Positions 18,341-28,578 of a DNA stretch of 64,000 bases are shown here, piece by piece. The stretch comes from Actinomycetota bacterium (GTDB lineage: Bacteria > Actinomycetota > Acidimicrobiia > Acidimicrobiales > Palsa-688). Positions within the stretch are counted from its first letter, which is position 1. Each line of letters starts with the position of its first letter. The notes under the pieces are model-generated. The model did no database searches. It was not told where the DNA came from and saw only the letters and a program-made list of their open reading frames with translations. The DNA is taken from positions 1 to 64,000 of the forward strand of contig JAJPKN010000020.1 in NCBI GenBank assembly GCA_021323695.1. Reading direction: 5' to 3'. The translations under genes were made by a program, and so were the position numbers.

Positions 18341-21300
18341 ATGGCTTCGTCGTTTGCGCACCTGCACCTCCACACCGAGTTCTCCATGCTGGACGGTGCC
18401 GCTCGGGTGGACGAGGTGATAGCACGGGCGGCCGCTGACGGCCAGCCCGCCATCGGCATAACCGACCACGGCAACATGTACGGCGTCTTGGACTTCTACA
18501 AGGCTGCCCACCAGGCCGGCATCAAGCCCGTCATCGGCATAGAGGCGTACATGGCGGCCGGGAGCCGGCGCGAAAGGCCCCTGCGCCGAGGCCGCCTGGA
18601 CGACACCGGGGGCGAAGGTGACCAGGGCGACAAGCTCTACTACCACCTGACGCTGCTGGCCGAGGACGGGACCGGCTACAAGAACCTGCTGAAGCTGGCG
18701 TCGGAGGCGTACCTTTCCGGCTACTGGTACAAGCCCCGCTGCGACTGGGAGCTGCTCGAGCAGTACCACGAGGGCGTGATCGCGGCCACCGGGTGCCTCG
18801 GTGGCTTGGTCAACCAGGCCCTGCTGCGGGGGGACCTCGAAGAAGCCACCCGGCTGGCCGGCCGGTTCCAGGACATATTCGGGCGGGACAACCTGTTCGT
18901 TGAGCTGCAGGACCACGGGCTGGAGGCCCAGCACAAGACCAACCCCCAGCTGGTGGAGGTCGCCCGGCGCATAGGCGCCCCGCTGCTGGCCACCAACGAC
19001 AGCCACTACACCCGCAAAGAGGACCACCTGGCCCACGACGCCCTGCTGTGCGTGCAGACCGGCTCCACCATGGACGACCCCAAGAGGTTCCGCTTCGAGG
19101 GCTCGGAGCACTACCTGAAGTCGGCCGCGGAGATGAGGGCCGTCTTCTCCGAGCTGCCGGAGGCGTGCGACAACACCTTGTGGGTGGCCGAGCGGGCCAA
19201 CGTCACCATCGAGCTGGGCAAGCCCAAACTGCCCAGCTTCCCCCGGCCCGAGGGGTTCGCCAGCTCGGACGCCTACCTGCGCCACCTCAGTTATGCCGGG
19301 GCCGAACAGCGCTACGGCCACCCGCTGCCGTCAGCCGTCACCCAGCGCCTCGACTACGAGCTGGGCGTCATCGCGTCGATGGGCTTCAGCGACTACTTCC
19401 TCATCGTCTGGGACCTGATCCGCCACGCTCACAGCCAGGGCATCCGGGTCGGGCCCGGACGGGGGAGCTCGGCCGGCAGCTGCGTCGCCTACTGCCTACG
19501 CATCGTGGACCTGGACCCCCTCGAGTACGGCCTCATCTTCGAGAGGTTCTTGAACCCGGGGCGCAAGCAGATGCCCGACATCGACATGGACTTCGACGAG
19601 CGCTACCGGGGCGAGATGATCCGTTACGCCTCCGAGCGCTGGGGCTGGGACCATGTGGCCCAGATCGTGACCTTCTCCACCATCAAGGCGCGCGCCGCGG
19701 TCCGGGACGCGGCCCGGGTCCTGGGCTACCCCTACGGGCTGGGCGACCGCATCGCCAAGGCCATGCCACCGTTGGTCATGGGCCGGGACACGCCCCTTTG
19801 GGCCTGCTTCCGGGAGGACCCCCGCTACAGCGACGGGTACAAAGCCGCGGCAGAGCTGCGGGAGATGTACAACGTCGACCCCGACGTGAAGCGGGTGGTC
19901 GACGTGGCCATGGGCCTGGAGGGGCTGCGCCGCCAGGACGGCATCCACGCCGCTGCAGTGGTCATCTCCGGCGACCCGCTCACCGAGCACCTGCCGGTCC
20001 AGCGCAAGCCCGAGCCGGGTGGCAAGCCGGAGGACGCCCCCATCGTCACCCAGTACGAAATGCACGCAGTAGAGGAACTGGGCCTGCTCAAGATGGACTT
20101 CCTCGGCCTGCGCAACCTGTCGGTGATCGAGCGGACGCTGGACCTGGTCGAGGCCGCTACCGGGGCCCGCCCGGACATCGACCGCGTGCCTCTCGACGAC
20201 CCCTCGACCTACGAGCTCCTCCAGCGGGGCGACACCGTGGGGGTGTTCCAGCTCGAGGGCCAGGCCATGCGGGCGCTGCTGCGCTCGGTGGTGCCCACCA
20301 ACCTGCACGACGTGGCCGCGGTCAACGCCCTGTACCGGCCTGGGCCGATGGCGGCCAACATGCACTACGACTACGCCGAGCGCAAGAACGGCCGCAAGCC
20401 GGTCACCTACCTGCACCCTGACCTGGCTGAGGTCCTGGGCGACACCTACGGCCTCATGATCTACCAGGAGTCCATGATGAGGGTGGCCCAGCGCTTCGCC
20501 GGCTACAGCCTGGAGGAGGCAGACAACCTGCGCAAGGCAGCCGGCAAGAAGGTGCGCGAGATCATGGCCAAGGAGCGAGAGAAGTTCGTGGCCGGTTGCG
20601 TGCGGACCGGCTATGGGGAGGCCATCGGCACCGCCCTGTTCGACATAATCGAGCCCTTTGCCGACTATGCCTTCGCCAAGAGCCATGCCTACGGCTACGC
20701 CCTGGTCTCGTACTGGACGGCGTGGCTGAAGGCCAACCACCCCGTCGAGTACATGGCCTGCCTGCTCACCAGCGTGAAGGACGACAAGGACAAGCTGGCC
20801 GTCTACCTGGCCGAGTGCCGGGCCATGGGCATAGACGTCTTGGTCCCGGACATCAACCTGTCCGCCTCGGACTTCACCGCTGTCCGGCGGGCCCCTGGAG
20901 CAGCCGGTGGCCGGGCCCCAGGCGTCATCCCCTTCGGCCTGTCGGCCATCCGCAACGTGGGCGAAGGCCTGGTGGAACGGGTCGTGGCCGAGCGCGCCGC
21001 CCGGGGGCCGTTCCGCGACTTCTACGACTTCTGCAACCGGGTCGACCCGGTCGTGCTCAACAAGCGCACGGTCGAGTCGCTTGTCAAGGCGGGTGCCTTC
21101 GACTCCCTGGGCCACCCCCGCCAGGGCCTCTGCCTGGTCTTCGAGCAGGTGGTGGACCGTACCCTGGCCCGCCGCCGGGAGGAGGACATGGGCGTGATGA
21201 GCCTGTTCGGCGCCGCCGAGGGCACACGTGACGTCTTCGACGGCTCCCGGGCCCCCATCCCCGACCAGGAGTTCGACAAGCACGCCAAGCTCGCCTTCGA

Positions 21301-21958
21301 GAAGGAGATGCTGGGGCTGTACGTGAGCGACCACCCCCTCATCGGGGTCGAAGCCGCCCTGCGCCGGGTGACCGACTGCACGATCGTCGACCTTCGGGAA
21401 GAGGCCTCCGGGGAGGCAGGTGCCGGCAACGTCGGCCCAGGCCCGGCCAACGGCGGCCGCCCGGCCGAGCGCTGGGTGGGCGGGGTGGTGACCGGCCTGT
21501 CCCGCCGTTACACCAAAAAGGGCGAGCTCATGGCCAGCTTCGTGCTGGAGGACCTGGAGTCGTCGATCGAGGTCTTCGTCTTCCCGCGGGTCATGCAGGA
21601 GGTGGGGCCGTACCTGGCCGACGACGTGGTGGTGTGCGTGAAGGGCCGGCTCGACCTGCGCGACGAGGAGCCCAAGCTCATCTGCTCGGAACTACGGCGC
21701 CCGTCCCTCAGCTCGGAGGAGGCCGAGCCGCTGCGGGTGGTGCTCCCGGTGCACGCGCTCGACGACGGCCGGGCCCAGCGCCTGGCCGAGCTGCTGTCCG
21801 AGCACCCCGGCAGCTCTCCGGTGTACCTGCACGTGGGGCCCAGGGTGGTGCGGCTGGCGCCCAAGTTCAACGTCTCCCCCAGCCCCGGGCTGCTGGCCGA
21901 GCTGCGGGTCCTGCTCGGACCAGCTTGTTTGTGGAACGGAAGGCCGCGGAGCGTCTAA
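18341..21958 (+). CDS. dnaE: DNA polymerase III alpha subunit
   Basis: The 1205-residue replicative polymerase begins with a PHP domain (FAHLHLHTEFSMLDGAARVDEVI, GITDHGNMYG). The catalytic region follows, with GPGRGSSAGSCVAYCL and PDIDMDFDERYRGEMI carrying the metal-binding aspartates. Beyond it are the helix-hairpin-helix region and an OB domain (GGVVTGLSRRYTKKGELMASFVLEDLESSIEVFVFP). Length and layout fit DnaE1. ATG 18341 is chosen for GGAGGTGG just upstream and the exact family N-terminus. A 27-bp upstream in-frame GTG gives no homologous residues. Confidence 0.97.
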   Translation: MASSFAHLHLHTEFSMLDGAARVDEVIARAAADGQPAIGITDHGNMYGVLDFYKAAHQAGIKPVIGIEAYMAAGSRRERPLRRGRLDDTGGEGDQGDKLYYHLTLLAEDGTGYKNLLKLASEAYLSGYWYKPRCDWELLEQYHEGVIAATGCLGGLVNQALLRGDLEEATRLAGRFQDIFGRDNLFVELQDHGLEAQHKTNPQLVEVARRIGAPLLATNDSHYTRKEDHLAHDALLCVQTGSTMDDPKRFRFEGSEHYLKSAAEMRAVFSELPEACDNTLWVAERANVTIELGKPKLPSFPRPEGFASSDAYLRHLSYAGAEQRYGHPLPSAVTQRLDYELGVIASMGFSDYFLIVWDLIRHAHSQGIRVGPGRGSSAGSCVAYCLRIVDLDPLEYGLIFERFLNPGRKQMPDIDMDFDERYRGEMIRYASERWGWDHVAQIVTFSTIKARAAVRDAARVLGYPYGLGDRIAKAMPPLVMGRDTPLWACFREDPRYSDGYKAAAELREMYNVDPDVKRVVDVAMGLEGLRRQDGIHAAAVVISGDPLTEHLPVQRKPEPGGKPEDAPIVTQYEMHAVEELGLLKMDFLGLRNLSVIERTLDLVEAATGARPDIDRVPLDDPSTYELLQRGDTVGVFQLEGQAMRALLRSVVPTNLHDVAAVNALYRPGPMAANMHYDYAERKNGRKPVTYLHPDLAEVLGDTYGLMIYQESMMRVAQRFAGYSLEEADNLRKAAGKKVREIMAKEREKFVAGCVRTGYGEAIGTALFDIIEPFADYAFAKSHAYGYALVSYWTAWLKANHPVEYMACLLTSVKDDKDKLAVYLAECRAMGIDVLVPDINLSASDFTAVRRAPGAAGGRAPGVIPFGLSAIRNVGEGLVERVVAERAARGPFRDFYDFCNRVDPVVLNKRTVESLVKAGAFDSLGHPRQGLCLVFEQVVDRTLARRREEDMGVMSLFGAAEGTRDVFDGSRAPIPDQEFDKHAKLAFEKEMLGLYVSDHPLIGVEAALRRVTDCTIVDLREEASGEAGAGNVGPGPANGGRPAERWVGGVVTGLSRRYTKKGELMASFVLEDLESSIEVFVFPRVMQEVGPYLADDVVVCVKGRLDLRDEEPKLICSELRRPSLSSEEAEPLRVVLPVHALDDGRAQRLAELLSEHPGSSPVYLHVGPRVVRLAPKFNVSPSPGLLAELRVLLGPACLWNGRPRSV

Positions 21959-22102
21959 CCTTAAAGCTGGTCCTAGTGCAAGCGACAGGCGGACCTGACG
22001 CCCTGGTACCGCCCCTGGCCCGTTGGACGAGGTGCCTGACCAGGGGGACCGGGCAGAGGCCCCCTGGTGGCCGCACTTTTGCAACGAGGAGTGATCAGCT
22101 GC

Positions 22103-22774
22103 ATGACGTTCGAGGTCGAGACCAAGGATTGCACGGCACTGTCCGACGGTGAACTGGCCGAGATGGCCGACCTCGTGGCAGACGGCCCCGCTGGCTTCGA
22201 CATAGGGCTGCTGTCCAAGCAGAGGGACGAATGGGTGCTCATCACCCAGGTACGCAGCTCTGGCCAACTGGCCGGGTTCTCCTTTTGCACCCTGGAGCGC
22301 ATCGGCGGCACTCCCTGCGTGCTGTGGGGCCTCGTCTCGGTGAAACGCTGCCCGGAGCGAGCCGCCATCTTGGACGCGCTGCTGGCTGACCAGTTCCGCA
22401 AGGCGGTGTTGGCCTTCCCCGACGAGGACGTCTTGGTGGGCACCCGGCTGCGCGACCCGGGGGCCTTCATCGCCTTCTCCGGGCTCCACGACATCTGCCC
22501 CCGGCCTGGTTACAGGGTCTCGGGCGAGGAGCGGGCCTGGTCGCGCCGGCTGGCCAAGCGCTTTGGGGCCGAGGGCCGGGTGGACGACCGCAGCTTCATC
22601 GTCCGGGGCGACGGGTCAGCCTGCGGGGTGCTCGACTACGAGCCCGAGGGCCCGGACCAGGTCGACCCCGAGGTCGCCGCCTTGGTGCAGGGTTTGGACC
22701 CCAAGGCCTACGACGTGCTCATTGCCTTTGGCTGGGCCATGGCCGAGGACCTGGCCGCCAAGTACAGCCCCTGA
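22103..22774 (+). CDS. Conserved-looking protein of unknown function
   Basis: The 223-residue product is soluble, with no signal or membrane segment. It has mixed alpha/beta character and clear actinomycete codon use. ATCTLERIGGTPCVLWGLVSVKR and the helical stretch ERAAILDALLADQFRKAVLAF loosely recall an N-acetyltransferase (GNAT) fold, but no acetyl-CoA loop can be identified. I do not recognise the family. GAGGAG lies 12 nt before ATG 22103; GTG 22091 is an alternative. The gene converges on the next one with a 4-bp gap. Confidence 0.7.
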   Translation: MTFEVETKDCTALSDGELAEMADLVADGPAGFDIGLLSKQRDEWVLITQVRSSGQLAGFSFCTLERIGGTPCVLWGLVSVKRCPERAAILDALLADQFRKAVLAFPDEDVLVGTRLRDPGAFIAFSGLHDICPRPGYRVSGEERAWSRRLAKRFGAEGRVDDRSFIVRGDGSACGVLDYEPEGPDQVDPEVAALVQGLDPKAYDVLIAFGWAMAEDLAAKYSP

Positions 22775-22778
22775 GGCC

Positions 22779-23435
22779 TCAGCGGGGCGGGACCACGGCT
22801 TCCACGATCTTGTGGCAGTGGCCCTCCACCGGCGGGCCTAGGGCCACCACCAGCACGGTGCCGTCCCGCAGCAGGGCGTAGCTGCGCCCCGAGCGCCCCA
22901 AGGAGGCCGCCAGGCGCGGGTCGGTGCAGACCAAGGCGTGCTCCCGGCCCAGCCAGGGGAAACGGCACCATAGCCGTTGCCGTTCGATGGTCGCGCTGAG
23001 GGGGCGCCGGGGCCGGACCAGCGCGATCGAGGGGTGGTCCCGGTTGCGCTCCCAGAAGGGCACGGCCGGGCTGAGGGTGCCGAGCAACGGCTGGTTCTCG
23101 GGGTGCAGCAGGGGCCCTATGAGGCGGCGGGCGGGACGGCCGGTCAACCGGCCCGCCAGTACCGGGGGGCCGGCGGAGGCCACCGCTTCGGGCTCAGCAG
23201 GGTCGGGGACCAGGTCGGTGTCGGTGCCCACCACGATGCTGACCACGTCGTAGGGCCGCAGGCGCTGGTCGACCGGCTGGGGGCACCAAGCCCGCACCAA
23301 GGCACCTGACCCCAGGTCTATGCCGGCGCAGTGGCGGGGACCGGTGGACATGACCATCAGCCGCAAGGTCTTGCCGGGTGCGGCGACCAGGCGGGGCAGG
23401 CGTCTTTGCGGTGCTCGGGGGCTCACGGCCAGCAC
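22779..23435 (-). CDS. Unrecognised protein downstream of the DUF255 gene
   Basis: The predicted product has 218 residues. It contains an acidic-poor, Arg/Pro-rich core with HCAGIDLGSGALVRAW, PYDVVSIVVGTDTDLVPDPAEPEAV and WCRFPWLGREHALVCTDPRLAASLGRSGRSYALLRDGTVLVVALGPPVEGHCHKIVEAV. I do not recognise it. The GTG start is chosen 2 nt after the TAA of the upstream DUF255 gene, so the two form a tight operon; a second GTG nine bases further in is equally possible. Confidence 0.6.
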   Translation of the reverse strand: MLAVSPRAPQRRLPRLVAAPGKTLRLMVMSTGPRHCAGIDLGSGALVRAWCPQPVDQRLRPYDVVSIVVGTDTDLVPDPAEPEAVASAGPPVLAGRLTGRPARRLIGPLLHPENQPLLGTLSPAVPFWERNRDHPSIALVRPRRPLSATIERQRLWCRFPWLGREHALVCTDPRLAASLGRSGRSYALLRDGTVLVVALGPPVEGHCHKIVEAVVPPR

Positions 23436-23437
23436 GC

Positions 23438-25531
23438 TTATGATGTTGCCCTCTCGTCGGTCCCTATTGGTGGATTTTGTGGGCCGCCGGGTGGGCCTTG
23501 GGGCCTTGCCGCTGGCCCCTGTGGGCCTACGGGCGGCTTTTGTGGGGGGGCCAGGGCGTCCAGCTGGCGGGCCAGGCCGGCGGGCGTGGCCACCGGCAGC
23601 TGGCAGGCATAGCCCTCGCACACGAACGCCTTGCCTCGGGCCTCGGGGCCGCGGCGGCCCTCCCACAGAGGGGAGCGGGACGGCTCGCCCCAGGCCACGA
23701 CGGTGTAGGGCAGGTACCGTTCCCATACCGGCTTCACCAGGTCGGTCGCCGATGAGCTGACCACCACCTGGCTGGGGGGGCCGTCCAGGTAGGAGGCGGC
23801 ACAGGCCATGGCACAGAACGCGGCTGGTACGGTGGCCATGGCCGGGGCCAGCGCGTCCAGGGCCCGGCGGGCCACCTCCAAGTAGCGGGCCTCCCCGGTC
23901 AGCTCGCCCAGGCGGGCCAGGGCCAGCACGGCAGTGGCGTTGGCGGAGGGGCAGGCGCCGTCGTGGACGTCTTTCAGCCGGGCCACGGGGGCTTCTGCGT
24001 CCGCCCCGGTGGTACGGAAGGCGCCATCGGCCGGATCCCAGAACAGCTCTATGAGCGAAGTGGCCGTCTCACAGGCAGCCGAGGTCCAAGAGGCCCGCCC
24101 GGTCGCCTCCCCCAGGCGGGTGAACGCGTCCACCAGCCAGGCGTAGTCGCCGGCGCAGGCCAAGGGCGGGGCGGTGGCGGCCCGCCCGGCGGCCGGGGCC
24201 CAGCAGCGCAGCCACCGCCCGTCGTCGCGCCGCAGGCGGGCGAGCAGGGCCTCGCCCGTGCGGCGGGCCTCCGCCACCCACTCCGGGCGGCCCAGGGCAC
24301 TGCCCGCGGCCAGGAGCGCGGACACGGCCATGGCGTTCCATTCGGCCACCACCTTGGTGTCGAGGCCGGGGCGGGCACGCCGCTCCCGGTGCGCGAACAG
24401 CGCCTGGCGGGCCTGTTCGACCTCAGCCGGCCGGGCCAGCGAGCCGAGGCCCGGCCGCCACAGGATGTTGCGCCCCTGCCAGTTGCCCTCGGGGCGGGCA
24501 CCGTACCACTCGGTGGCCACCTCCCCTCCGACCTGGCGCACCTCGTCGTAGGACCAGGTGTAAAAGCGGCCCTCTTCCCCCTCGCTGTCGGCGTCCTCGG
24601 AGCTGGCCCAGGCCCCTTCGGGGAGCCGGACAGGCGGGCGCAGCAGGTAGCCGACCGTCTCCTCGACCACCTGGCGGTAGCGGCCGGAGCGGGTGAGCTG
24701 CCAGGCATGGACGTAGGCCGTCACCAACAGGGCGTTGTCGTACAGCATCTTTTCGAAATGCGGCACCAGCCAGCGCCGGTCGGTCGAGTAGCGGGCGAAC
24801 CCCCCGCCCAGGTGGTCGTAGATGCCGCCCGAGCTCATGGCGTCGAGGGCCAGGCGCCAGGCCTGCTCGGAAGCAGGCGAGCCGGTGCGCCACCAGTGGA
24901 GGGCGAGCAGCTCCAAGCACGGCGGCTCGGGGAACTTCGGGCTGGGGCTGAAACCTCCCCACTCGGGGTCGGCGCGGGCCACCAGGGCCTCAGAGGCCTC
25001 GTCGAGGAAGCTCCGCCCGGAGGCGGGCCGGGCCGGGCCCGACGGCAGGCGGGCCGAGCCCCGGACCGCTTGGGCCAGGCGCTGCGCACCGGCTTCGATG
25101 GTGGCCCTCTGGGTGGCCCACAGCTCGCCCACCTGGCGTACCAGGGCCAGGAAGCTGGCTTTGGGCAGGTAGGTGCCGCCCCAGAACGGTGAGCCGTCCG
25201 CCAGCGCCAGCACCGTCATCGGCCAGCCTCCTCGGCCGGCCACCAGCTGCACCGCCTGCATGTAGGCGGCGTCGACGTCGGGGTGTTCTTCCCGGTCGAC
25301 CTTGATGCTCACGAACCCCTGGTTGAGCACGCCGGCCACTTCGGCGTCCTCGAAGGTCTCGTGGGCCATCACGTGGCACCAGTGGCAGGCCGAGTAGCCC
25401 ACCGATATGAGCACAGGCACGTCCCTGGCCCGGGCCTGCTCGAAGGCCTCCGGGCACCACGGCCACCAGTCGACCGGGTTGCCGGCGTGCTGCTGGAGGT
25501 AGGGGCTGGGCTCGGTGGCGAGGCGGTTCAC
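23438..25531 (-). CDS. Thioredoxin-fold DUF255 protein (YyaL/SSP411 family)
   Basis: The 697-residue protein begins with the family hallmark [61 protein letters not shown], a thioredoxin-like domain with a CHWC motif. It continues with the (alpha/alpha)6-barrel-like region ([50 protein letters not shown]). The family is widespread and its biochemical role is not settled; a redox or sugar-related function has been suggested. The start is GTG. Confidence 0.92.
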   Translation of the reverse strand: MNRLATEPSPYLQQHAGNPVDWWPWCPEAFEQARARDVPVLISVGYSACHWCHVMAHETFEDAEVAGVLNQGFVSIKVDREEHPDVDAAYMQAVQLVAGRGGWPMTVLALADGSPFWGGTYLPKASFLALVRQVGELWATQRATIEAGAQRLAQAVRGSARLPSGPARPASGRSFLDEASEALVARADPEWGGFSPSPKFPEPPCLELLALHWWRTGSPASEQAWRLALDAMSSGGIYDHLGGGFARYSTDRRWLVPHFEKMLYDNALLVTAYVHAWQLTRSGRYRQVVEETVGYLLRPPVRLPEGAWASSEDADSEGEEGRFYTWSYDEVRQVGGEVATEWYGARPEGNWQGRNILWRPGLGSLARPAEVEQARQALFAHRERRARPGLDTKVVAEWNAMAVSALLAAGSALGRPEWVAEARRTGEALLARLRRDDGRWLRCWAPAAGRAATAPPLACAGDYAWLVDAFTRLGEATGRASWTSAACETATSLIELFWDPADGAFRTTGADAEAPVARLKDVHDGACPSANATAVLALARLGELTGEARYLEVARRALDALAPAMATVPAAFCAMACAASYLDGPPSQVVVSSSATDLVKPVWERYLPYTVVAWGEPSRSPLWEGRRGPEARGKAFVCEGYACQLPVATPAGLARQLDALAPPQKPPVGPQGPAARPQGPPGGPQNPPIGTDERATS

Positions 25532-25596
25532 CGTGCGGCACCCTAGCCTCTGCCCCGCCCTAGCACCGGGGGCGGCTTGTCACCGCCCCCGGGCTG

Positions 25597-27222
25597 CTAG
25601 CGCACCCGGTAGACGGTCCCGTTCCAGCGGGACCACTGGTGGCCGGCCACCTCCAGCTCGACCAGGCGCCCTCTCATGGGCCCGCCCAGCTTGAAGTGGT
25701 CGTCCCAGTCGAACCTGAGGTGCCCGCGGACATCGACGCTGACGCGCACCCGTACGCCCCTCACCGGCAGCAAGCGGCACGGGAAGGCCACCACCATGAA
25801 GGCCCCGTGGCCCTTGAGCACCAGCGACCAAGGAGCGAGCACGCCGATCTTGAAGTGGCAGAGCCGAAGGCGGGGGTGAGGGTGGCGGCCTGGGGGTGGG
25901 GGAGGGGCCGGCACCGTCGTGGTCGTGGAGGCGGGCACGGTGGTCGAGGTGGTCGTGGTGGCCGGGGCCGGCCCGGCGCTGTAGAGGTAGAGCTCGTCGA
26001 CCGACCACCACCAGTTGGTGCTGGCGGTGAGGACGACGGCGACGTACTGGGCCGTCTGGGCCGGGAAGCTCACGACCTCAGGGGTACCCGTGCCGGAGCA
26101 GGACGCCACGACGACCCAGTTGGTGCCGTTGTAAACCTCGACGTCGTAGCCGCGGGCGAAGTCGTGGGGCGAGTTGGGCACGTCCATCTCGAGCTCGTCG
26201 AAGCTCTGGGGCGTGCCCAGGTCGACCATGAGGTAGAGCCCGGGCCTTTGCGGCTCGTTGGTGCTGAAGCGGGTGGCGAGGTTGCCGTCCAGGGCGTTGG
26301 CGGGCACGTCGGAGCTGCTCGATGGGGCATTGGTGCTGGCCACCCAGCCGGTGCGGGCCAATGCGGCCCCGCTGATGGGGGCCGAGCAGCCCACCCCCGC
26401 CACCGTGGTGGTGGTGGTGGGAGCCGTCGTGGTGGTTGTCGTTGAGGTGATCGTAGTGGTAGTGGTGCTCGGCGGGTAGCGGTGCAGGTACCTGTCGAGC
26501 ACGCCGAGGTCCCGGCGGGCCAGCGAGATGGCTTGGAGGGCGGTGCGGACGCTCGTCTGGGCCGGCACGAGCAGCCCGGGGTTGGCGTCCCACTGCGCCG
26601 CTGTGTAGCCAAGCAGCTCGGCGCTCAGCCCGTTGGTGGCGTTGGCCGCCACCTGGAGCTCGGCCTGCACCTGGGCCACCAGGGGGCCGAGCGCGCCCTG
26701 GCCCGAGGAGCTCACCCGGGCCTGGGCTTCGGCCAGCTCCTGGTTGAGGGCGGGCAGCACTACGTTCACGATGTAGCCCGTGGTGGCCACCAGGCGGGCC
26801 ACGGGCAGGACGAGCCTGTAGACCCGGAACTGCGTCCAGATCAGGGCTTGGTCGGAGGCCGCCTGCTGCACGGTGGTGTCTGCCGCGATCTTTGCCTCGA
26901 GGGCCTGCAGGCCAGTGATGTCGGCCTGCATGGCTGCCTCCAAGGTGGCGGCATCGGTGCCCAGGTAGCTCTCGCGGCCGACAGCTCGGATGGCGGCTTC
27001 CAGCGAGGCCACCCGCTGGCGCACCAGCGCCGCGCTGCGGGCCTGGATGGCCACCAACTGGCCCGGTGGAGGTACCGCAGTGGTGCTCGTAGCCGTCTGG
27101 TCATCGGCCAGGGCCGCAGGCGCGCCGGGAGCCAGCATGGCAGCCACGGTCGCCAGGGCCGCCAAGAGGACCGTGCCGGCCAGGGCACGCCAATGCCTGA
27201 TGTTCCGCCTGGGGTTGGTCAT
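25597..27222 (-). CDS. Secreted protein with a discoidin (F5/8 type C) domain
   Basis: The 541-residue product has a signal peptide (about residues 1-39, ending APAALA). A helical region of about 190 residues rich in Ala/Gln follows, then a Thr linker. Next is a carbohydrate-binding type discoidin domain (NAPSSSSDVPANALDGNLATRFSTNEPQRPGLYLMVDLGTPQSFDELEMDVPN...YVAVVLTASTNWWWSVDELYLY). After a second Thr/Pro linker comes a basic C-terminal domain of about 90 residues that I do not recognise. The ATG has AAAGGGAG 4-11 nt upstream. It is likely exported to the cell surface, where it may bind glycans. Confidence 0.8.
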   Translation of the reverse strand: MTNPRRNIRHWRALAGTVLLAALATVAAMLAPGAPAALADDQTATSTTAVPPPGQLVAIQARSAALVRQRVASLEAAIRAVGRESYLGTDAATLEAAMQADITGLQALEAKIAADTTVQQAASDQALIWTQFRVYRLVLPVARLVATTGYIVNVVLPALNQELAEAQARVSSSGQGALGPLVAQVQAELQVAANATNGLSAELLGYTAAQWDANPGLLVPAQTSVRTALQAISLARRDLGVLDRYLHRYPPSTTTTTITSTTTTTTAPTTTTTVAGVGCSAPISGAALARTGWVASTNAPSSSSDVPANALDGNLATRFSTNEPQRPGLYLMVDLGTPQSFDELEMDVPNSPHDFARGYDVEVYNGTNWVVVASCSGTGTPEVVSFPAQTAQYVAVVLTASTNWWWSVDELYLYSAGPAPATTTTSTTVPASTTTTVPAPPPPPGRHPHPRLRLCHFKIGVLAPWSLVLKGHGAFMVVAFPCRLLPVRGVRVRVSVDVRGHLRFDWDDHFKLGGPMRGRLVELEVAGHQWSRWNGTVYRVR

Positions 27223-27340
27223 GTGCTCCCTTTCGTAGTCGAACGGTTCCGTAGCCGGACAGTTCTGTGCTAGGTGGGAACTTCCCCCCAGAGGTTGGCC
27301 GGGCGTTGATCCCCGTGTGAAGATCGCGTGAAGGCGGGCG

Positions 27341-28465
27341 TCAGGCCCGGCGCAGCAGGGCCTTTAGGGCGTGGCGGCGGGGCTTGCCGAGCGAGGTCCT
27401 CGGGAGGGAGCCCATGAGGACCACCTCACGGGGGGCGGCGAAGGGGGCCACCTGGTCACGCACCAGGGCCCGCAGCTCCTCCAGCTTGGGTGGCTGGGCC
27501 GGGTCCCGGGGGACAACGCAGGCGACCACCCGTTCCCCCCATTCGGGGTCGGGACGGCTGGAGACGGCCACGTCAGCGACGCCTGGGTGCTGGCGGAGGA
27601 CGTTTTCCACCGCGACCGGCCACACATTTTCCCCTCCGGTGATGATGAGCTCGGAGAGCCGGCCCTTCACGTGCAGGCGCCCGGCACCGTCGAGCTCACC
27701 GGCGTCGCCGGTGCGCAACCAGCCGTCGCGGTCCAGGGGGACCGTGCCGTCCCGGTAGCAGCGCAGGAGCATCGGGCCCCGCAGGCGGATCTCGCCTCCG
27801 GCCATTGCCACCTCCACCCCTTCCAGGGGGACGCCGTCGTAGACGACACCGCTGCCCGTCTCGGTCATGCCGTAGGTGGTGACGACGTTGGGCGGCAGGT
27901 CCCGGGGAGGGGCCGAACCGCCCAGCAGGACGGTGCGGAAAGCACCCGGCTCCACCCGGCGCAGCGCCGTGGGCACCAGGGCGACCAGCACCTCAGGGCC
28001 GGCCTCAGCCATAACGGCGGCCGGGTCGAAGCGAGGGAGCACCCGGAGGCCGGTCCCGGTCAGCAGAGCCCGGGTGATGACAGCCAGGCCCCCTACGTGG
28101 GACAGGGGTAGGCAGGCCAACCAGCGGTGCTCGGAGGGGGCCACTGCCAAGCGGGCCGTGGTGGCCCGAGCCGATGCCGCCACCGCCGAGTGGGCCAGGA
28201 CCACGCCGCGAGGCTCTCCCTCGCTGCCGCTCGTGGCCACTACCAGGGCGTCGCCGTCTTGCACCGGGAGGGAGCCCGGGCGGCGGTAGCGGCCGGTGGG
28301 GGTCACCACCCAAGCCGGCTTCAGCATGTCCAGCAGGCGTTCCCGAGCCGGGGGGGCCAGGCGCTGGTCCACCGGTGCCACCGCGTCGCCCGAGGCCCAG
28401 GTGGCCTCCAGCTCCCGGACGAACTGGGGGCCAGCCGGCAGGTCCAGGGCAACCAAGTCGCGCAC
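27341..28465 (-). CDS. menE: o-Succinylbenzoate-CoA ligase
   Basis: The 374-residue AMP-forming ligase activates o-succinylbenzoate in menaquinone synthesis. The signature VVATSGSEGEPRGVVLAHSAV binds ATP, TYGMTETGSGVVYDGVPL and GWLRTGDAGEL are the adenylate motifs, and PRTSLGKPRRHAL holds the catalytic Lys. It is short for the superfamily, as MenE proteins of actinomycetes are. The GTG start at 28465 faces menA. The call rests on sequence plus the men genes around it. Confidence 0.9.
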   Translation of the reverse strand: MRDLVALDLPAGPQFVRELEATWASGDAVAPVDQRLAPPARERLLDMLKPAWVVTPTGRYRRPGSLPVQDGDALVVATSGSEGEPRGVVLAHSAVAASARATTARLAVAPSEHRWLACLPLSHVGGLAVITRALLTGTGLRVLPRFDPAAVMAEAGPEVLVALVPTALRRVEPGAFRTVLLGGSAPPRDLPPNVVTTYGMTETGSGVVYDGVPLEGVEVAMAGGEIRLRGPMLLRCYRDGTVPLDRDGWLRTGDAGELDGAGRLHVKGRLSELIITGGENVWPVAVENVLRQHPGVADVAVSSRPDPEWGERVVACVVPRDPAQPPKLEELRALVRDQVAPFAAPREVVLMGSLPRTSLGKPRRHALKALLRRA

Positions 28466-28578
28466 TGGGCTAGTTTGCCAGCGGTGACGGACTTCTCCCC
28501 CCCGCCGGGCGCGAAGCCGGCCAGGCCGGCCACGGCCTGGCCGCTTTGGTGGCCAGGGGCCAAGCGGGTCCGGTGGCG

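Noticed and set aside
18310-18345. T-loop-like GTTCGAGCC suggesting a tRNA before dnaE
   Set aside because: The flanking bases cannot form the T stem, and no acceptor or anticodon arm can be drawn.
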